In this document: piece by piece, positions 8,540 through 17,083 of the stretch
Position numbering within the stretch: the first letter of the stretch is position 1
How the letters are laid out: each line of letters begins with the position of its first letter
From: Melioribacteraceae bacterium
GTDB lineage: Bacteria > Bacteroidota > Ignavibacteria > Ignavibacteriales > Melioribacteraceae
Assembly (NCBI GenBank): GCA_027030245.1
Contig: JALVFE010000025.1
Location: 124,001 to 188,000, forward strand
DNA: 64,000 bases
Reading direction: 5' to 3'
Position numbers and translations under genes: made by a program
The notes under the pieces: generated by a model
What the model was told of the DNA's origin: nothing
Seen by the model: the letters and a program-made list of their open reading frames with translations, nothing else
Database searches by the model: none

Positions 8540-10351
8540 ATGGCAATAAACTTAAAAGGAATTGTTTCCCCGTACAATGCACTGAAGCAAATCGGTAGAA
8601 AACCGCATACTGTTCAATACCCTTTCCAAAAAAAGGAGGCGGCACAACGATACCGCGGTTTTCATTATAACGATTTGGAAGAATGCATCGGATGCGGAAC
8701 GTGTGCAACAATTTGCCAAAACGAAGCCATAGATATGATTTTCATCGACGGTTTCGAAACAACCAGCGGGGATTCGGGACTCCGGCCACGTGTTGATAAC
8801 GGAAGGTGTTGCTGGTGTGCATTGTGTGTCGATTCGTGTCCAACGGGCTCGCTCAGTCTTACAAAAGATTATCTTCATGTTTCGGATGATCCGGACACTT
8901 TCCTTTTGGTTCCCGGACTTGATAATCCCGAAGGGAAAGAAAATCTATCGTGGATTAGCAACGGGAATTCACTGCTCGATTATCAGCGCATTCCAATGCC
9001 CGAACTTGAGGGCAAGGAAAGAGTCAAATCGTTTGCCGAAGTTGTTTTAGGTTATTCGGAAGATCAGGCAAGAGCCGAAGCGGCGCGCTGCGTCGGTTGC
9101 GGCATTTGTACGGATAACTGCCCCGTCCATATGCACATACCGGAATATATAAACGCAATTGCGCGCGGCGACGATGAAATGGCGGTTAAAATTATTTACG
9201 ATAACAATCCGCTCGGCGAAACATGCGGAAAAGTTTGTACCCGCCGTTGCGAAGAAATTTGCGCCGTCAGTAAACGCGGAGAACCGATTGCAATCAGATG
9301 GCTGAAACGCTATGCCACGGAAAAAGCTAAGAATAAAGATATATTGAAAGAAATTGTAAATCCGACTATCCTTCCGCCAAACGGTCATTCGGTTGGAATT
9401 ATAGGTGCCGGACCCGGCGGTTTAACTGTCGGATATTATTTGGCTTTACGCGGTTTTGATGTAACAATTTACGAAGCTAAAGACCACGCCGGCGGAATGA
9501 TAATGTACGGCATTCCGAAATACCGGTTACCAATCGATAGCATTGATAAACAAATCGAATACATGAAAAGTATTGGGGTAAAAATTCTCTTCAACACGAA
9601 AGTCGGGAAAGACATTTCGTTTAACGAACTTAAACAAAAACACGAAGCAATTTATATCGGTATTGGCTTCGAAGTTCCTTACAAACTTGGTATAAAAGGC
9701 GAGGATGCAGAAGGATCAATCCAGGCAATAAATTTTCTGAGGGCAATCAACAGCGAAAAGCATGTGGAAATAGGCGATAAAGTTGTGGTTGTTGGCGGCG
9801 GAAACGTTGCAATAGATGCGGCAAGGGTTTCGAGAAGATTGGGCGCCGAAGTAACGATATTATACAGAAGACGCGTGGAAGACATGCCTGCCGATTGGGA
9901 AGAAATAGAAGGAGCCGAAGAAGAAGGAGTAATTATCCATCCGCAAGCAATACCGCTTGAAATTATAACGGATGAAAATAATAAAGTAAAAGCAATCAAA
10001 TATGCTAACGCGGAAATGATTCCCGATCCAAAAGGCGGAAGACCGCGCCCCAAAATAATCGAAGGCGACGAACATATTATCGAAGTTACCAGTGTAATTG
10101 CCGCAATAGGTCAGGAAGCCGATTACTCATTCCTTCCCCAAGAAGTTTTGGAATCTATCGAAATTAAGCGGGGCAGAATTGTTGTTAACGAATATCAACA
10201 AACGAAACTGCCTTGGTTGTTTGCCGGTGGCGATATTGCCAACAGACGCGCCGATGCTATCAGCGCTATTGCAGACGGCTACAGAGCCGTTAAGGGAATT
10301 GAAATGTTATTATTAAACAAGGAAATAAAAAATGGCGGACGTCTCAACTAA
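8540..10351 (+). CDS. MbxN-type polyferredoxin fused to NfnB/SudA/GltD-like NAD(P) flavoprotein
   Basis: A 603-aa fusion. Residues about 40-110 are an 8Fe ferredoxin (cysteines 49/52/55/59 and 90/93/96/100) equivalent to NuoI/MbxN. Residues about 180-603 are a GltD/NfnB-like module. It carries two further cysteine sets (184/187/190/194 and 229/233/237/241), an FAD Rossmann motif (GAGPGG, 289-294), an NAD(P) motif (GGGNVAIDAA, from 419) followed by YRRR (442-445), and the final FAGGD segment that closes on FAD. Electrons could thus pass between NAD(P)H and the membrane complex inside one polypeptide. It starts 9 nt after the MbxL-like gene and overlaps the next gene by 20 nt. Confidence 0.88.
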   Translation: MAINLKGIVSPYNALKQIGRKPHTVQYPFQKKEAAQRYRGFHYNDLEECIGCGTCATICQNEAIDMIFIDGFETTSGDSGLRPRVDNGRCCWCALCVDSCPTGSLSLTKDYLHVSDDPDTFLLVPGLDNPEGKENLSWISNGNSLLDYQRIPMPELEGKERVKSFAEVVLGYSEDQARAEAARCVGCGICTDNCPVHMHIPEYINAIARGDDEMAVKIIYDNNPLGETCGKVCTRRCEEICAVSKRGEPIAIRWLKRYATEKAKNKDILKEIVNPTILPPNGHSVGIIGAGPGGLTVGYYLALRGFDVTIYEAKDHAGGMIMYGIPKYRLPIDSIDKQIEYMKSIGVKILFNTKVGKDISFNELKQKHEAIYIGIGFEVPYKLGIKGEDAEGSIQAINFLRAINSEKHVEIGDKVVVVGGGNVAIDAARVSRRLGAEVTILYRRRVEDMPADWEEIEGAEEEGVIIHPQAIPLEIITDENNKVKAIKYANAEMIPDPKGGRPRPKIIEGDEHIIEVTSVIAAIGQEADYSFLPQEVLESIEIKRGRIVVNEYQQTKLPWLFAGGDIANRRADAISAIADGYRAVKGIEMLLLNKEIKNGGRLN

Positions 10352-11321
10352 ATATTTGGGATTGGAATTAAAAAATCCAATCATTGCTTCAAGTTCCACA
10401 CTAACCGATAATATCGAAAGCATTGTTGAATTGGAAAAACACAATGCTGCCGCTATTGTTCTTCGTTCAATCTTTGAAGAGGAAATTACTTTGGAATCCG
10501 ATCACGTTACCGAACAAGCAGTCCGGGAAGGATTCCCCGAAGAACTTTTCGACTACTACGATAAAAAAATTAAACAGAAAAATACAGACGAATATCTCCG
10601 GCTTATCTCCGATGCAAAAGCAAAAACAAGTATACCGATTATCGGCAGCATAAATTGTTTCTCAACACACGAATGGACTTATTTCGCAAAGAAAATAGAA
10701 GACGCCGGAGCCGATGCATTGGAATTAAACTTATTTTTGTTGCCGTCAAAACCAAATTCCACTTGTGAAGAAAATGAAAAACTTTATTTTGATATTGTCA
10801 ACAAAGTACTAAACGAAATCTCGATTCCGCTTACGCTGAAAATCAGCCATTACTTTTCCAATTTGGCCGTAACAATAGAAAAGCTTTCCCAAACCGGCGC
10901 AAAAGGTTTGGTATTGTTTAATAAATTTTTCAGTCCGGATTTTGACATTGAAGAAGAGAAAGTAGTACCGACATATATTTTCAGTAATCCGCAAGACATT
11001 GCAATTTCATTACGCTGGATTGCCATTATGTCCGAACGCGTTCAATGCGACTTGGCGGCATCTACCGGTGTTCACGATGGCGAAGGATTAATTAAACAAA
11101 TTTTAGCGGGAGCCAATGCCGTTCAAATAGCTTCCACGCTTTATAAAAACGGAATGGAACAGATAAATTTAATGCTTGACGAATTAAAAAATTGGATGGA
11201 GAGAAAAAATTACGCAACACTCGATGATTTCAGAGGTAAATTAAGTTACAGCAAAAGTAACGATCCCGCTATGTTCGAAAGGGTTCAATTTATGAAATAC
11301 TTCGGAAGCGTAAACGATTAA
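10332..11321 (+). CDS. Dihydroorotate dehydrogenase-like FMN TIM-barrel protein
   Basis: A 329-aa member of the dihydroorotate dehydrogenase-like group widespread in anaerobes. The N-terminus (KYLGLELKNPIIASSSTLTD) and the FMN-phosphate end of the barrel (STGVHDGEGLIKQILAGANAVQIASTLY) are clear. The class 1 active-site segment NLSCPN is not present (NLFLLPSKPN instead), so dihydroorotate oxidation is doubtful. The start overlaps the flavoprotein fusion by 20 nt, indicating co-translation with the Mbx operon. It is the last gene before the convergent regulator at 11.3 kb. Confidence 0.8.
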   Translation: MADVSTKYLGLELKNPIIASSSTLTDNIESIVELEKHNAAAIVLRSIFEEEITLESDHVTEQAVREGFPEELFDYYDKKIKQKNTDEYLRLISDAKAKTSIPIIGSINCFSTHEWTYFAKKIEDAGADALELNLFLLPSKPNSTCEENEKLYFDIVNKVLNEISIPLTLKISHYFSNLAVTIEKLSQTGAKGLVLFNKFFSPDFDIEEEKVVPTYIFSNPQDIAISLRWIAIMSERVQCDLAASTGVHDGEGLIKQILAGANAVQIASTLYKNGMEQINLMLDELKNWMERKNYATLDDFRGKLSYSKSNDPAMFERVQFMKYFGSVND

Positions 11322-11335
11322 AGCCGGAAAAGATA

Positions 11336-12724
11336 TCAGTGTATGGCTTTGGTTACTTCAATTCCCAACTGCTCCATTCTGTAACGCAATTTTGAACGGG
11401 AAAGCCCTAATATTTTCGCCGCCTGAACTTGATTTCCTTTTGTGATATCTAATGTTTTAAGTATTAAAGTTCTAAGCACGATATCCGCTTTCACTCCTTT
11501 GGGCGGAATTTTAAGAACAAATTCATCTGTATTGTCTGCGGTATCTTTCTGCAATTTCAAAAATCCGAAATGCTGGGCTTTCAATTCATTTCCGTCAAGC
11601 ATAAGCACGGCTCTTTCCATTGCGTTTTTCAATTCCCTAATGTTTCCTTTCCATTGATAATTTTGCAAAACTTCCAGAGCTTCGTCATCAATTCCTTTTA
11701 TATTTTTGTTGAACTTCAACGCATATTGTTTCATGAAGGAATAAGCCAGTAACGGTATATCGGATTTACGTTCGCGTAAAGACGGAATAACTACGCGCGC
11801 AACATTTAACCGGTAAAACAAATCTTCCCGGAAATTTCCTTTTTCCACTTCTTCTTCAAGATTTTTATTGGTTGCCGCCAAAATTCTGACATCAACAGAA
11901 ATTTCCCTTTCGCCGCCTACTCTGTAAAATTTCTTTTCTTGTAAAACCCTTAACAACTTAACTTGTATATCCAAAGTCAATTCGCCTATTTCATCCAATA
12001 AAATGGTACCGCCGTTAGCAAGTTCGAACTTACCCATTTTCGTTTTGTTAGACGCGCCGGTAAACGCTCCTTTTTCGTGACCGAACAATTCGCTTTCTGC
12101 AAGTTCTTTCGGGATTGCGGCACAGTTGATTGGAATAAAAACTTTATCGGCTCGCGGTGAAATTTGATGAATGTATTTTGCAAAAACTTCTTTCCCCGTT
12201 CCGCTTTCACCCTCAAGCAGAATTGTAGTATCCCCGCTTTGCGCAAGTTTTTCCACAGTGTTTAACAACTTTACAATCGGTTTGCTGCTTCCGAAATATT
12301 CGCGGGTTAATTTTTCTTCGTTCAAAATTTCATGAAGACCTTGGACTTCCCTTTTCAATCGGAGATGATTTAAACATCTGTCAAGAACAATTTTCAATTG
12401 TTCAATGTCTATAGGCTTTAGAAGAAAATCGAAGGCTCCGGATTTCATTGCTTCAACGGCTATTTTTACATCTGCATAACCCGTAATCATTATGACCGGA
12501 ATATCAAAATATTTCGCTTGTAACTCTTTCAGTATATCGAGACCGTTATGCGTAGTAAGATAAATATCCAAAAGTATAACATCCGGTTGATGAAGTTCAA
12601 CCATATCGAATACTTTACCGCCGTCCATGCAGACATCTATTTCATAACCGAGTTTGGTTAATACTTTTTTTAAGGATAAACTTACAAGATTATCATCGTC
12701 AACTATTAGAATTTTTGGTTTCAT
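11336..12724 (-). CDS. NtrC-family sigma-54 response regulator (FlgR-like)
   Basis: About 462 aa in three parts. The first is a receiver domain (DDD near residue 10, phospho-acceptor D53 in LLDIYL). The second is an AAA+ sigma-54 interaction domain with Walker A (GESGTGKE), GAFTGA and Walker B (LLDEIGEL). The third is a Fis-type HTH ([20 protein letters not shown]). I chose ATG 12724 because a GAGGAAG Shine-Dalgarno sits 5 nt upstream; a start at 12736 would add four residues. It overlaps the upstream histidine kinase gene by 26 nt. Next to late flagellar genes it is a candidate for the regulator of sigma-54-dependent middle flagellar genes, like FlgR/FleR. Confidence 0.9.
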   Translation of the reverse strand: MKPKILIVDDDNLVSLSLKKVLTKLGYEIDVCMDGGKVFDMVELHQPDVILLDIYLTTHNGLDILKELQAKYFDIPVIMITGYADVKIAVEAMKSGAFDFLLKPIDIEQLKIVLDRCLNHLRLKREVQGLHEILNEEKLTREYFGSSKPIVKLLNTVEKLAQSGDTTILLEGESGTGKEVFAKYIHQISPRADKVFIPINCAAIPKELAESELFGHEKGAFTGASNKTKMGKFELANGGTILLDEIGELTLDIQVKLLRVLQEKKFYRVGGEREISVDVRILAATNKNLEEEVEKGNFREDLFYRLNVARVVIPSLRERKSDIPLLAYSFMKQYALKFNKNIKGIDDEALEVLQNYQWKGNIRELKNAMERAVLMLDGNELKAQHFGFLKLQKDTADNTDEFVLKIPPKGVKADIVLRTLILKTLDITKGNQVQAAKILGLSRSKLRYRMEQLGIEVTKAIH

Positions 12725-13421
12725 ATTCTTCCTCAATTAATGATTTGGGAAAGGTAACGAAAAATTTTGTACCTACGTTTAATTCGCTTGAAAAATCAAT
12801 GCTAGCGCCGATTTCATCCAAAAGCATTTTGCAAACGCTTAAACCTAAACCGGTACCATTCTGTTTATTGGTATAAAAATCCGTAAAAATTTTGTTTTTA
12901 TCGTTTTCACTAATTCCGATTCCTTGATCCTTTACTTCAAAAACCACGGAATTATCCGGAGTTAAGTATGTGGAAATTAAAATTTCACTGTTTTTCCCGC
13001 TGGCTTCAATTGCATTGGTAATAAGATTAAGGGCAACCTGGAGCATTTTATCTTTATTAAATTTCAATTTGGGGATGTTCGGTTCAAAGTTTGTTGTTAT
13101 ATCGATAGATTTTCCTGCCGCAGTATTTTGTATCATTTCAATCGCTTGCTTGGCTATATAATTAATGGAATGATAAGAATACCGTTCATTCTTATTCCGG
13201 GAAAATGTTAAAGTGTTATCGATTAAAATTTGTATTCTTTCAACTGCATCGAGTGAAGCTCTGATACATTCGGCATCTTCTTCGGAAAATTTATCGATTG
13301 ACATATTCAGATATTCGAGATTAAGTTTCAATGCGGAGAGCGGATTTCTGATTTCGTGCGTTAAGCTTGCCGCTAATTTACCGAGAATTTTTAGCTTGTT
13401 ATTTTGGATTTCTTCCGTCAA
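12699..13421 (-). CDS. Soluble sensorless histidine kinase (FlgS/NtrB-like)
   Basis: A 240-aa kinase made of only the HisKA dimerisation domain (H22 in SLTHEIRNPLSA) and the HATPase domain (N-box NLITNAIEAS, G1 DQGIGIS, G2 GTGLGLSV). There is no membrane segment and no PAS/GAF sensor domain before H22. The start is a TTG at 13421; no better ATG is seen. It forms an overlapping pair with the sigma-54 regulator. Cytoplasmic kinases of this kind (FlgS in epsilonproteobacteria) read flagellar export-apparatus assembly; transferring that role here is inference from context. Confidence 0.85.
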   Translation of the reverse strand: MTEEIQNNKLKILGKLAASLTHEIRNPLSALKLNLEYLNMSIDKFSEEDAECIRASLDAVERIQILIDNTLTFSRNKNERYSYHSINYIAKQAIEMIQNTAAGKSIDITTNFEPNIPKLKFNKDKMLQVALNLITNAIEASGKNSEILISTYLTPDNSVVFEVKDQGIGISENDKNKIFTDFYTNKQNGTGLGLSVCKMLLDEIGASIDFSSELNVGTKFFVTFPKSLIEEEYETKNSNS

Positions 13422-13578
13422 AACTCGAATTGCTGATTTTGTTCTTAAAAGGAAATTTTAATTTTATATTTTAGTTATTTTAGAAACAAGTTGCAATAGG
13501 TAGGCAGGTTAATTTCGATAAATTATTTTTTGCTTCATCTAAATGAAAATCAGCATCCGGATTACGAGAAGGCTTATT

Positions 13579-13612
13579 AACAGAAGGACTTTCGAAATGT
13601 TGTCCTTCCGTT
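13579..13612 (-). terminator. Hairpin after the fliD-fliT-flgM unit
   Basis: An 11-bp stem (AACAGAAGGAC with GTCCTTCCGTT, one G-T pair) has a 12-nt loop and overlaps the last codon or stop of the FlgM-like gene. On the minus strand it is followed by an AT-rich but not T-only stretch. It is a plausible but weak intrinsic terminator separating the flagellar unit from the two-component genes. Confidence 0.4.
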
Positions 13613-13874
13613 AATTTTGATACAATTCTTTAAGTATTGCTTCCGCTACTTTATTCAGTACTTCTTCCGAATTATAGAAACCCGAATTAATTTTTTCGTG
13701 AATTTCCGCAGCTTCTTTTCCGCTAATGTTTTGCGACTGAAGAAGCTTTGCCTCTTCGGAAATTTCCAGTTTATCCGTAAGTTTCTTTTCGCCGGCTTCG
13801 GCTTTTGCCTTCTCGTGCTTTCTGTACTGCTCGTGAAGTTTGTTAATACTATTTCCCAATCCTTTAATTTGCAC
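13611..13874 (-). CDS. flgM: FlgM-like anti-sigma-28 factor
   Basis: An 87-aa protein with a disordered, Lys/Glu-rich N-terminal half. The C-terminal half has the FlgM pattern: DKLEISEEAKLLQ, then EIHEKINSGFYNSEEVLNKVAEAILKEL, with I-x-x-G-x-Y-like spacing. FlgM binds FliA (sigma-28) and is exported when the hook is complete, which releases late gene expression. It is the last gene of the fliD-fliT-flgM unit, which starts at a sigma-28 promoter, so the anti-sigma factor would be under feedback control. The family is short and divergent, so the call rests on pattern plus context. Confidence 0.7.
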   Translation of the reverse strand: MQIKGLGNSINKLHEQYRKHEKAKAEAGEKKLTDKLEISEEAKLLQSQNISGKEAAEIHEKINSGFYNSEEVLNKVAEAILKELYQN

Positions 13875-13885
13875 GGTAATACACC

Positions 13886-14218
13886 TTATAGATAGTTATT
13901 TAATTTTTTCTTGTTCAACAATTGCTTAATTTCTTCTTTTACTTTTTTTTGTTCGTTTTTGTTTTTTTCTATTATATTATCGTATAATTGAACAATTTGT
14001 TTAACCTTCTCTTCCATCCCTTGTGACGCACGTCTCAATTCTTCCCTATCGTTATTTTCAATCAATTGTTTTCTCATTCTTTCAAATTTATCAATATTTA
14101 AGTTAATTCGCGCAATATTATCTTCAAATTTTTTATTTTCGAAAGTAACCAAGGTATTCAAAACGTTATCCAGATAACCGGAAAGAATATTCATATTTTC
14201 AACCAAGCCACCACTCAT
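13886..14218 (-). CDS. FliT-like flagellar chaperone (putative)
   Basis: A 110-aa, almost entirely helical and highly charged protein with no cysteine. The pattern of a helical hairpin followed by a Lys-rich tail fits FliT/FlgN-type export chaperones, which are poorly conserved. It starts exactly at the fliD stop (1-nt overlap) and precedes the FlgM-like gene by 11 nt. That is where fliT, the FliD chaperone, is expected. The assignment is from size, composition and position; a FlgN role cannot be excluded. Confidence 0.55.
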   Translation of the reverse strand: MSGGLVENMNILSGYLDNVLNTLVTFENKKFEDNIARINLNIDKFERMRKQLIENNDREELRRASQGMEEKVKQIVQLYDNIIEKNKNEQKKVKEEIKQLLNKKKLNNYL

Positions 14219-15624
14219 TAAAATAACCCCGAACCGCCAAATTGTGAAAAGTAATTTTGTCCGGCTAATAAATCAGCTAATTGTTGTTGCAACTGTTCGT
14301 ATTTTAGTCTTAATATTTCCGCACCGCTATCTATTTTTTCGTTTTGATAAGTGATTTTATCGGACAAATAGGAAATTGTGTCGTCATAAGAATCTGTTAT
14401 ATGGGAAATTACGCCGTCAACTTTTACGTAGTTATCTACCAAATCATACAATCTGGTTGCAACCCCGTCGCTTGAAGCGAACAAGTTTACAACTTCGTCC
14501 GGTTTTGATTTGACGGCATCTTCCAGTTTACTTTTGCTGGCAAGGGACAAGCCGGTTTCCGTATCGAATTCAATTCCTATTTCCGAAAGAAAGCTGAGTT
14601 CGCCGTCACCAAGCCCAGTAACCTGTTGATAAACGGAATTTGCCATGGACTGTTTAAGCGTAAATGCGTTACTGTTACCCGTAAAAATTCCGCGCTTCTC
14701 TTTTGTGGAATTATAATTATCTTTAACGTAATTATAAGCTTCGTTAAATTTAGAAATAAAATCTTCTACTTGATTTTTAATTTCTTCCAAATCATAGTCA
14801 ACGGTAATATTAACAAGCGGAACGCCCGTTTCCATCTTCTTTTTCAGTTCAAGAGTTACACCGTTAATTAAATCGTCGATGGTATTCGAGCTTCGTTCTA
14901 TATTTAAACCGTTAAACACTAATTTCGCATTCAGTTCATCTTCCGCATACAAATATCCCGCGGAACCGCCCGAAGCAATTACTCTGGAAGAAAGATTTAA
15001 TCCGATAGTATCGAGAGCATTTCCCGAAACATCGGATAATGTGATTTCGTTATCTTTACCGCTATCACCCGCAGTAATTGTCATCGTAATATCGCCCGAA
15101 ACAGGCGCAAACACCGATGCGGTAACCGAACCGTTAGCCGCTTCGTTAATGGCATCGCTTACCATTTCCATTAGTTCTTGGTAAGTTTCCAGTCCTGTTG
15201 TTTCTATTGAAATTACTTCGTCGAAACTACCGCTTGTAACTCTGAAAGTAAGCGTACCGGCTTGAACACCGGATGCCGAATCAGCTGTTTTTGTATCTGC
15301 AATAACCGAATCGTGTTTTGCTAACTGGTCAATTTGAATGGAATAAGTCCCGCGGATTGCATCGGATGTTGCTGTTGCGGATAAGTACTCTTCCGATGAT
15401 ACTTGAGCAGTTTTCGAATTGAAAACCGAGTCGCTGTCTGTACTTTTAAAACTTTCGACAATCGACTCAAGCGTTTTAAGTTTGGTTTTTAATTCGCCCC
15501 AAGCATTGGAAAGGTTAGTAAATTTTTCTTTCCTTTGCTGAAGGGGATAAACTCTTCTGTTTTGTTCATAATACCGGTACGTTGAAATTAAATTTTCAAT
15601 ACCGGAAGTTGTTAAGAGATCCAT
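14218..15624 (-). CDS. fliD: Flagellar cap protein FliD (HAP2)
   Basis: A 468-aa filament cap protein. The N-terminal segment GIENLISTYRYYEQNRRVYPLQQ, the YSIQIDQLA motif and the central and C-terminal parts (VNITVDYDLEEIKNQVEDFISKFN in two pieces) are typical of FliD_N and FliD_C. The C-terminal coiled region (KITYQNEKIDSGAEILRLKY in part) matches the family end. A strong GGGAGG site precedes ATG 15624, and a sigma-28 promoter lies about 30 nt further upstream. It heads a unit with fliT- and flgM-like genes. Confidence 0.93.
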   Translation of the reverse strand: MDLLTTSGIENLISTYRYYEQNRRVYPLQQRKEKFTNLSNAWGELKTKLKTLESIVESFKSTDSDSVFNSKTAQVSSEEYLSATATSDAIRGTYSIQIDQLAKHDSVIADTKTADSASGVQAGTLTFRVTSGSFDEVISIETTGLETYQELMEMVSDAINEAANGSVTASVFAPVSGDITMTITAGDSGKDNEITLSDVSGNALDTIGLNLSSRVIASGGSAGYLYAEDELNAKLVFNGLNIERSSNTIDDLINGVTLELKKKMETGVPLVNITVDYDLEEIKNQVEDFISKFNEAYNYVKDNYNSTKEKRGIFTGNSNAFTLKQSMANSVYQQVTGLGDGELSFLSEIGIEFDTETGLSLASKSKLEDAVKSKPDEVVNLFASSDGVATRLYDLVDNYVKVDGVISHITDSYDDTISYLSDKITYQNEKIDSGAEILRLKYEQLQQQLADLLAGQNYFSQFGGSGLF

Positions 15625-15654
15625 ACTCCCTCCCTCAAGTTTTCACCGTATATA

Positions 15655-15681
15655 TTATCGGATCAAACTAAAGAATTTTTA
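15655..15681 (-). promoter_or_regulatory. Sigma-28 (FliA) promoter for fliD-fliT-flgM
   Basis: On the minus strand the sequence reads TAAA (15678-15681), exactly 15 nt, then TCCGATAA (15655-15662). This matches the FliA consensus TAAA-N15-GCCGATAA at 11 of 12 positions. It lies inside the 3' end of fliS, so fliD has its own late promoter. The predicted leader is only about 20-25 nt. Confidence 0.85.
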
Positions 15682-16006
15682 ACCAGGCATCTCTAAGCTC
15701 GGTTAAAATTTTATGCACCGATTCGAAATTTTTATTCCTCATCTCCTCTTGGCAATATTCGTATAATCTTCGTAAACCTAAAGATATATTTTGGACTTCT
15801 TCGTTATCGTATCTCAAAGCTCCAATCAATATATTTAATGCTTTATTTGTTTTTTCAAGATCGCCCAATTTACTGTTTGTAATTGCATAATCGTAAACCT
15901 TCATCAATAATTTTTCGGGCGAAGCTTCCAATATATCGTTAGCCAGATAAGTTCCGGCGCCGTTATTCATATAATTTCTTTTTAATGCTGCAGATGATTG
16001 ATACAT
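15668..16006 (-). CDS. fliS: Flagellin export chaperone FliS
   Basis: A 112-aa FliS family protein. It has the N-terminal NDILEASPEKLLMKVYDYAI helix and a C-terminal half with NISLGLRRLYEYCQEEM and the terminal LRDAWLKIL. FliS binds the C-terminal helices of newly made flagellin and keeps it export-competent. It lies between fliC and fliD. A terminator stands between fliC and fliS, so fliS expression probably depends on read-through or a weak promoter I could not identify. Confidence 0.9.
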   Translation of the reverse strand: MYQSSAALKRNYMNNGAGTYLANDILEASPEKLLMKVYDYAITNSKLGDLEKTNKALNILIGALRYDNEEVQNISLGLRRLYEYCQEEMRNKNFESVHKILTELRDAWLKIL

Positions 16007-16041
16007 TTCAGTTCCCAGTTTTTTCGGAAAAAATTCAGAAA

Positions 16042-16068
16042 AAGGCTCTCCTAAAAACGGAGAGCCTT
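16042..16068 (-). terminator. Rho-independent terminator of fliC
   Basis: A perfect 10-bp stem, AAGGCTCTCC with GGAGAGCCTT, has a 7-nt loop. On the minus strand it is followed by a T-rich tract (TTTCTGAATTTTTT). It lies 19 nt after the flagellin stop codon, as expected for a highly expressed monocistronic flagellin gene. Confidence 0.9.
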
Positions 16069-16087
16069 AATGCCGTTAATATTACTA

Positions 16088-16978
16088 TTAACCACCGAAT
16101 AACTGCAATACTTGCTGCGGAGCAAAGTTCAATTGCGCATACATTGCAGAAGCTGCTTGAGATCCAATTTGAGCTTTGGTAGCATTCAATTGCTCAAGCG
16201 CCATATCCGCATCGAACAGTCGGGAATAAGAAGATTGAGAATTCAAGATTGCGGATGTAAGGAACTCGTCTTTCGCATCGAGCCTTTGGACATAGTTACC
16301 GATAGCGCCCAATGCGGAATCCACAGCCGATTCAAAGTCATCCAGATCAAGTGCGGCAATTGAGTCGGCATCCGAAACACTAACTATATCATCGAGAGCC
16401 GAAGCTACTTCCGAAGATACACCGGATACAACGCCGTCGGAAGTATCGGAAGTACCAACAAGATCAATAGTACCGTCTGTTCCATAAGTAATGCTAATGG
16501 TATCGCTCGAAGAAGCACCGACTTGGAAAGTAAATCCGGAACCGGCACCGTTAGAAGTAGATACCAACAGATCGGTATTGTTAAATTTGGTTTGTGCAAA
16601 AGCGCTCTCGATTTCTTTACCGATTGCCACTATATCTTTTGCAATAGCTTCGCTATCGCTTACCGGGTTAGCCGAATCGGCAATTTTACCGCGGATTTGT
16701 GTGATCATATCCTTGATGCTTATCAACTGGCTTTCAGCCGTAGCAAGCATGTCCTTTGCAGAACCTACGTTGCTTTGAGCGGCTTTCATTACAGTGATTT
16801 TTGCATCCAAAGATTTACCAACGTTGAAGCCCGAAGTATCGTCGGCAACTCTGTTGATTCTCTTTTGAGAAGCCAAACGGAGTTGTGCTTTTTGTGCTTG
16901 AGTATTTAGTCGCGCTAAAGCGTTATACGCTCTTAATGCGCCAACATTGGTGTTGATTCTGAATGATTGAGTTGACAT
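16088..16978 (-). CDS. fliC: Flagellin
   Basis: A 296-aa flagellin with both conserved terminal domains. The N-terminal D0/D1 includes INTNVGALRAYNALARLNTQ and VADDTSGFNVGKSLDAKI; the C-terminal end carries LNATKAQIGSQAASAMYAQL and QQVLQLFGG. The central region (about residues 140-220) is short and rich in Ser, Thr and Asp, a plausible site for O-glycosylation. A strong GGAGGT Shine-Dalgarno precedes ATG 16978. Expression is from a sigma-28 promoter about 110 nt upstream and ends at the hairpin at 16042. Confidence 0.95.
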   Translation of the reverse strand: MSTQSFRINTNVGALRAYNALARLNTQAQKAQLRLASQKRINRVADDTSGFNVGKSLDAKITVMKAAQSNVGSAKDMLATAESQLISIKDMITQIRGKIADSANPVSDSEAIAKDIVAIGKEIESAFAQTKFNNTDLLVSTSNGAGSGFTFQVGASSSDTISITYGTDGTIDLVGTSDTSDGVVSGVSSEVASALDDIVSVSDADSIAALDLDDFESAVDSALGAIGNYVQRLDAKDEFLTSAILNSQSSYSRLFDADMALEQLNATKAQIGSQAASAMYAQLNFAPQQVLQLFGG

Positions 16979-17009
16979 GAATAACCTCCATGTTTTGTTT
17001 ATTAGTTAT

Positions 17010-17027
17010 GCAGGCTTCCGTGCCTGC
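17010..17027 (-). promoter_or_regulatory. Hairpin in the fliC 5' leader
   Basis: A perfect 6-bp GC-rich inverted repeat (GCAGGC and GCCTGC, 6-nt loop) lies between the sigma-28 promoter and the ribosome-binding site, about 30 nt before the flagellin ATG. It could stabilise the mRNA or be a protein or RNA binding site. The function is unknown. Confidence 0.4.
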
Positions 17028-17083
17028 GTTAATTGAAAATTATTTAATTTTATTTAACATTAACTTTTTCATTCTCAGCTTCA

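Noticed and set aside
11320-11349. Terminator AAAGCC...GGCTTT between the convergent DHOD-like and regulator genes
   Set aside because: Only a 6-bp stem with a long loop, no T-run, and it overlaps coding sequence.
17010-17035. Sigma-54 promoter (GGCAC...TGC) in the fliC leader
   Set aside because: The GG to GC spacing is 11 rather than 10 and it lies downstream of an exact sigma-28 promoter; the match arises from the GCAGGC/GCCTGC hairpin.
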